DNA from: Umbilicaria muhlenbergii
Taxonomy: Eukaryota; Ascomycota; Lecanoromycetes; Umbilicariales; Umbilicariaceae
Direction: 5' to 3'
Assembly: GCA_000611775.1 (NCBI GenBank)
Contig: KK106984.1
Coordinates: forward strand, 1,208,364 to 1,272,363
Length of the DNA stretch: 64,000 nt
Shown: positions 60,067 through 64,000 of the stretch, in pieces
Position numbering within the stretch: the first letter of the stretch is position 1
How the letters are laid out: each line of letters starts with the position of its first letter
Notes under the pieces: generated by a model
The model's input: only the letters and a program-made list of their open reading frames with translations
Database searches by the model: none
Told to the model about the DNA's origin: nothing
Made by a program: the position numbers and the translations under genes

Positions 60067-61594
60067 AAAGATTTATTTCTTCACAGGATCATACTTTTCC
60101 TGTATGTATAAAATGAGTGATGACTGCTTGTTGATGAGCAAGTAGATCAGGCTGTGTAGAACAGCAGTGACACTGTTAATATGCATATTAATGATCTGAC
60201 AGAAGAAGAAAAAAAGGATTTTAATATCAATAATTAATTTCTTTAACTCATTAATGATACTGCAGAGCAACATTATCTTGCTCTTGTTAAAATCTTCCTT
60301 GATTCACAGCAGAGGACTCTGTTCATCATCACATCATCATTAAAAATCATCATTGTAGAGAACTCAGTGATACAAGTTTGTTAATAAATCATCTTTTATT
60401 TTCTTGATGCACTTCTTGTCATGATGAGGATCAGTCATCTGCAGATTTTTTAAACATGTTTATGTTTGAGGATCTGTAATATGCTGATTAATCTTCTGCA
60501 AAATGCTTAACTGATCTTAAGAGACCTTGATATGCTCTTGCATCTTAATGATCAAACTGTTAAAAGCTTTGCATGAAGTCTCTGTTTCTCAATTAAGCTT
60601 TCTTAACATCTGAAGACTACTTTCAGACATAGCTGTCTTAAACTTCAAAATAAATGCAGTGTTATTATTCTTAACATCTTGAAGCTTCTCATCTCAGCTG
60701 TTGTAGTTGATGACTTCTCTGAAGAAGTTCTTGATTCAACTGTAATAAAATCATATAACGCTCTGCGCCTGAAACTCAATGATGAGTTTAAACAGATTTA
60801 CAAGATGCTCTGTAAGATCAGTTTTCAGATCAGGGTTCATATCTTCAAGTAACAGCAGTGACTTCATTGTGACATAATATCACATCTGAGAGATGATGTA
60901 TGTCAACTCATCCTGATTTGCAGCTTCAATGATGATCAGGTTCTTCAAGAGTGAAAGGACAAGAGAGACATCTGTCATAATAATAAATGCATACAATAAG
61001 TCTTTAACAGCATTCTTGATGTAATCTTCAGCTCATTTAACAGTCCTGATGATGTTTGTCACAACATCTTGCAGGATGATCTCATGTTTTAATAATATCA
61101 TGCTGATCTTCTTGTCTTTCATATGCTTCAAATTAAGTTTCATTATCTCTTTCAGCTTCTCTCATCATGTGATCACATCATATTAAGAGATTTAATTCAT
61201 GATCTCACTGACATCTTCTGTCTTGTTCAGAGCTGATGGTGCCTTCATCTGAGTTATATTGCCTCAAGTCAGCTTTTAAGGAAAGCTGTTTAAGCCTGAG
61301 TGAATACTTACCTCTGATGAGCACCTTAAACAAAATATCTTCATACACAGTAATTAAATTGAGACTCTTATCCTTTTCATTCTTAAGAATATCATATGCT
61401 CTATCTCAGAGGAAACAGTTTGTGATTAAATTCTTTATGATATCTGTCACTTGATCACTTGACACTCTCTGAGATATCTCTGTTGCAGCCTTGACATCAC
61501 TGTAAGATTAATACATTTTGAAAAGATCTGATCTCACTCAAAAAGGCACAATTATACAAAAATTAAACCTCAAAAAGCTCTGTTGTTCAGACAT
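60067..61594 (-). pseudogene. NLR (NACHT-WD40) pseudogene, 5' part
   Basis: First half of the NLR gene whose remainder lies at 41590-44130. A start at 61594 (MSEQQSFL) precedes a possible short intron. Exon sequence (about 61312-61505) ends ILFKVLIRG at a 63-nt intron. The NACHT-associated N-terminal helical domain (about 60450-61248) contains ILLKHEIILQDVVTNIIRTVK and AEDYIKNAVKDLLYA. The P-loop segment around 60240-60300 reads IKEDFNKSKIMLLCSIINEL, with the Walker A glycines and Thr replaced. FFFCQIINMHINSVTAVLHSLIYLL follows and the part ends at EKYDPVKK, where the retroelement target AAAGA begins. Family role: nucleotide-dependent switch of fungal innate/allorecognition receptors. The damage is mostly TGA codons and Gly-to-Asp/Ser/Glu changes. 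Confidence 0.88.
61249..61311 (-). other. Canonical intron of the NLR gene (63 nt)
   Basis: On the - strand: GTAAGTATTC donor, CTGAC branch-like site about 20 bases before the end, AACTCAG acceptor. It separates ILFKVLIRG from MKAPSALNKTEDVSEI. Length and signals are typical of filamentous ascomycetes. Confidence 0.65.
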
Positions 61595-61839
61595 CAGTCA
61601 GAAACTTAAAAAGATTAGTTAATGTTTATGTGTATTGCTTAATGTCACAGGATTTCACTTCATCAAGTTTAAGTTCATTGAGCAAGAAATGAAATTGTGA
61701 GAAGGTGACAACATTAAAGGTTTGTACATAACTGTTGAAGTACAAGATATTGTCAGCAGTATCTTCATTATTTAAACTTTAACTAACACAGCAACAGAAG
61801 CTGTCACTAAGTATTAATGATAACTCAATGATGTGTTCT
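61595..61839. promoter_or_regulatory. Divergent intergenic region between NLR and C48 protease gene
   Basis: About 245 bp between the NLR start on the - strand and the apparent beginning of the C48 frame on the + strand. It is AT-rich with no frame of its own. If both genes were once active this would be a bidirectional promoter. No specific factor site is recognised. Confidence 0.35.
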
Positions 61840-63360
61840 TTTACAATCACATCATTCTCCTCTTTAATTGAATCTACATCATCATCTTCTCTGTCTGAGC
61901 TTACATCATCATTTACTTCACTCATGCTTGCATTTAAAAGTCAATCAGGCTTCCTTGTGACTGCAGAAGTTGAAAATAATGAATAAAGCAGCTGTTCTTT
62001 CAACTTAATTAAGTCATCAGATGCTTGTGCTGATGACTTATCAACAGCTCCTCAACTGAACACATTTTTATCACTTGTTGCTGAGCAGTCATTGTATGTC
62101 ATAGAGGACAGGCAGGATCTGTCAGAAGCTGTAAAGAATAATTATTTATCAATATTGAATGAGTCTACTGACACTTTCAGGCTTTTAGCTATTAAGCAGA
62201 AAGTGCAGAAGTGTATAAAAGTTATGACAGAGTCATGCTTAAAAGCTCAGAGGAAGAACACAGTCATGATTAAGTTTAAAAAAGAGCATATACATCATCT
62301 TCTGAACAACCTGATGACTGTGACTGAAGAATGTGTGAAAGTGTCTGAGCAGGACTGCACTTTCATGTTTAAACTTAATTATATTATTCAAGAGCTGCTG
62401 ATTTGTTTTTTAAAAATTATAAAAGAGGACTCAAAAGACTTTAACATTAATGCAGCTTCTTTTAAGTTACAACATACAACAGAACAGAAAGGGCCTGATT
62501 TATTATATATCATAAAAAAAAATCACATGAAAGTGAAACAAGTGATGTAAACTGCATCAGTCATTCATTTCACTACTTATAAAGAGCTCATGATAATTTC
62601 ATTAAGTCAGGTTCCTGTTGAGTAACACACTGTGATTACTCTCTCAACTGCTGATTTTTAATCTCAGTGTGCTTTGAGTACATCTGCTGAGTCTCCCTTT
62701 CACAATGTTCCTCCAGTTCAGAGGATTGAGTGATGAATTGAATTTGTTAAACACAATCATTTAAAGCTTGATCACAACAGCTCAGGGTTGTTCATGTCAT
62801 TCATTTTCAACCTTGAGAATATTTATTTAATTTTAAAATGTTTTCTGTTAAATTAAGCTTCACCTGCAGATTCCTGACTCAATGATGACATTGTTATGTT
62901 TATGATTTGATTGCTCTTTCTAACTTCAAGCAATGTGAATATCATTGACTCTCTAACAATTGAGGTTGCATTTACAGAGAGTAACCTCACACTGCTCAGA
63001 TATGATCTTGATGCTGAGCTTATTCTTTTGCCCTGTCATCATAAGGACCACTGATGTCTTGTTGTAATGAAGACTTTGTTATCAGCCCTCACAGTTTACA
63101 ATACATTTAAGCAGCATAATTTAAGGACACAGTTTGTGTATGATCAGTTCTCAAAGGATCTCTCTGGCCTACAGCTCAAATTTGAAGAGGTACACATATA
63201 AAATTACTGTATTTAAACATCATCAGATTAATAATGTGAAGTTAACTTTATTCTGAGCCTGCTGACATCTGAAATTATGAGGTGTTTATTATTGCCTGTG
63301 CTGAAGCACTCTTACACTTCAGGGTTTTATCACATAATGACTCATTAAAGCTCTGAGTGA
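61840..63360 (+). pseudogene. Ulp1/C48-type cysteine protease (degenerate)
   Basis: Peptidase C48 (SUMO/Ulp1 class) cleaves ubiquitin-like modifiers. Here a Ser-rich N terminus (about 61860-61925) leads into a long helical part; 62092-62550 is the longest open frame of the window at 152 codons. The catalytic domain follows at about 62690-63300. It shows SWLNDDIVMFMI-like sequence with Trp changed to TGA (about 62870-62910), the His box ELILLPCHHKDH (about 63020-63055), a VYNTFKQHN segment where the family has YDS, and a Cys box SD..CEV (about 63220-63240) in one frame. The likely catalytic His and Cys are both still encoded. The domain is interrupted by TGA/TAA codons. C48 domains also occur in some DNA transposons (KDZ and MULE-like elements), so host gene or transposon cargo are both possible. 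Divergent from the NLR gene. Confidence 0.65.
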
Positions 63361-64000
63361 TATATATTAAGAAACTACTTCAGTGATTTCACAGTCAAAT
63401 TGTTAACTCACATTTTGTCAATCAACTGCATCAGCACATTTTCACTTCTTTACAAAAGCAACTGTTCCCTCTCAGCAATGATTTTATCATTTCAATTGTG
63501 AAAAGATCACAGCACTCATTGTTTCTTAAGATATCTGTTGTTATGAACAAGGACTGCTGCTGAAATCTAAAGACTCTGAGTTCAAATTGAGTTTAATTTT
63601 ACAGCATACAGGTGGATTCTACTGAGCTTTCATTAAATGAAATTTATCACATTCTTGCTCTTGCCTCAGTCATTGTCAGCTCTCAGGTGCTACTTGATGT
63701 TACTGATTTATATTAAAGCATGTCAGATCACTCATCAGAGATGAAGCAGAAGATGAATTAAACAGTTAAAGCATATTAACTGTATAATCATGCTGAGGCT
63801 TTTATTGTCAGTAATCATGTTCAATAATACAGGCTGATCATCTTTCTGTATCAACAATTCAGGGCTTTACATGAGTATTATTAGTACAGACTTACTGAAA
63901 ACAGGAAGAATTATTATCTGAAAGATTATAAACCTTCCTTGTCTACACTGTCAATTTGCAAGTCAAAGAACTCAACATCATATGCACTTAATGCTCTTGT
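63361..64000. other. Unassigned mutated sequence to window end
   Basis: Short coding-like stretches on the + strand may continue the C48 protein or belong to a further gene. No family is recognised and the window ends here. Confidence 0.35.

Noticed and set aside
27560-64000. A Starship captain (DUF3435 tyrosine recombinase)
   Set aside because: I looked through the unassigned frames and saw no convincing captain motif, so no captain is annotated.

Overview
The window looks like a repeat-packed, heavily mutated block from the genome of a filamentous ascomycete (Pezizomycotina). The reasons are 63-66 nt introns with GTAAG/GTAAT...CTGAC/CTGAT...CAG signals, a NACHT-WD40 (NLR/STAND) gene of the classic fungal type, a DUF3723 gene, a Fot/pogo transposase and several Ty3/gypsy chromoviruses with C-terminal chromodomains. 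Almost everything after about 1.22 kb is poor in CG and in CCA/TGG and rich in TCA/TGA/TG/CA. That resembles repeat-induced point mutation (RIP), but CA dinucleotides are spared. No gene in the window looks intact.

Layout. 1-1220: ordinary, unmutated sequence with short direct repeats. 1221-2643: mutated, unassigned sequence with a tRNA-like patch. 2644-13358: Ty3/gypsy element (family A, + strand) carrying two copies of a 1.1-kb terminal-inverted-repeat (TIR) element. 13379-14406: unassigned, mutated. 14407-27221: Ty3/gypsy element (family B, - strand, target duplication CCTCT), split by a family C element at 16703-23303 (- strand, target duplication CTGAG). 27227-41590: degenerate gene-bearing region with two unassigned + strand genes, a third TIR element (itself hit by a family A LTR), a DUF3723 gene (-), an unassigned spliced gene (+) and a pogo/Fot transposase (+). 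41590-61594: an NLR pseudogene on the - strand, split by a second family C element (44131-60066, + strand, target duplication AAAGA). That element is split by a family D Ty3/gypsy element (45091-54446, target duplication ACACT), which holds a fourth TIR element. 61840-63360: a Ulp1/C48-type cysteine protease pseudogene (+), divergent from the NLR.

How it fits together. The host-type genes (NLR, DUF3723, C48 protease, pogo transposase) form an accessory-gene island. NLR and DUF3723 genes are recurrent cargo of the giant fungal Starship transposons, but no captain recombinase or Starship end was recognised, so a Starship relic is only a hypothesis. The most distinctive observations are: (i) family C retroelements carry, in both copies, an antisense reading frame near the 3' LTR with exact Zn2Cys6 binuclear-cluster spacing followed by a coiled coil; (ii) the mutation signature has an unusual sequence context; (iii) an unclassified TIR element family apparently makes 2-bp target duplications; (iv) the NLR keeps near-identical 126-bp WD40 units; and (v) insertions are nested four layers deep, giving a relative chronology. 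Virus-like LTR elements are described only as fossils.
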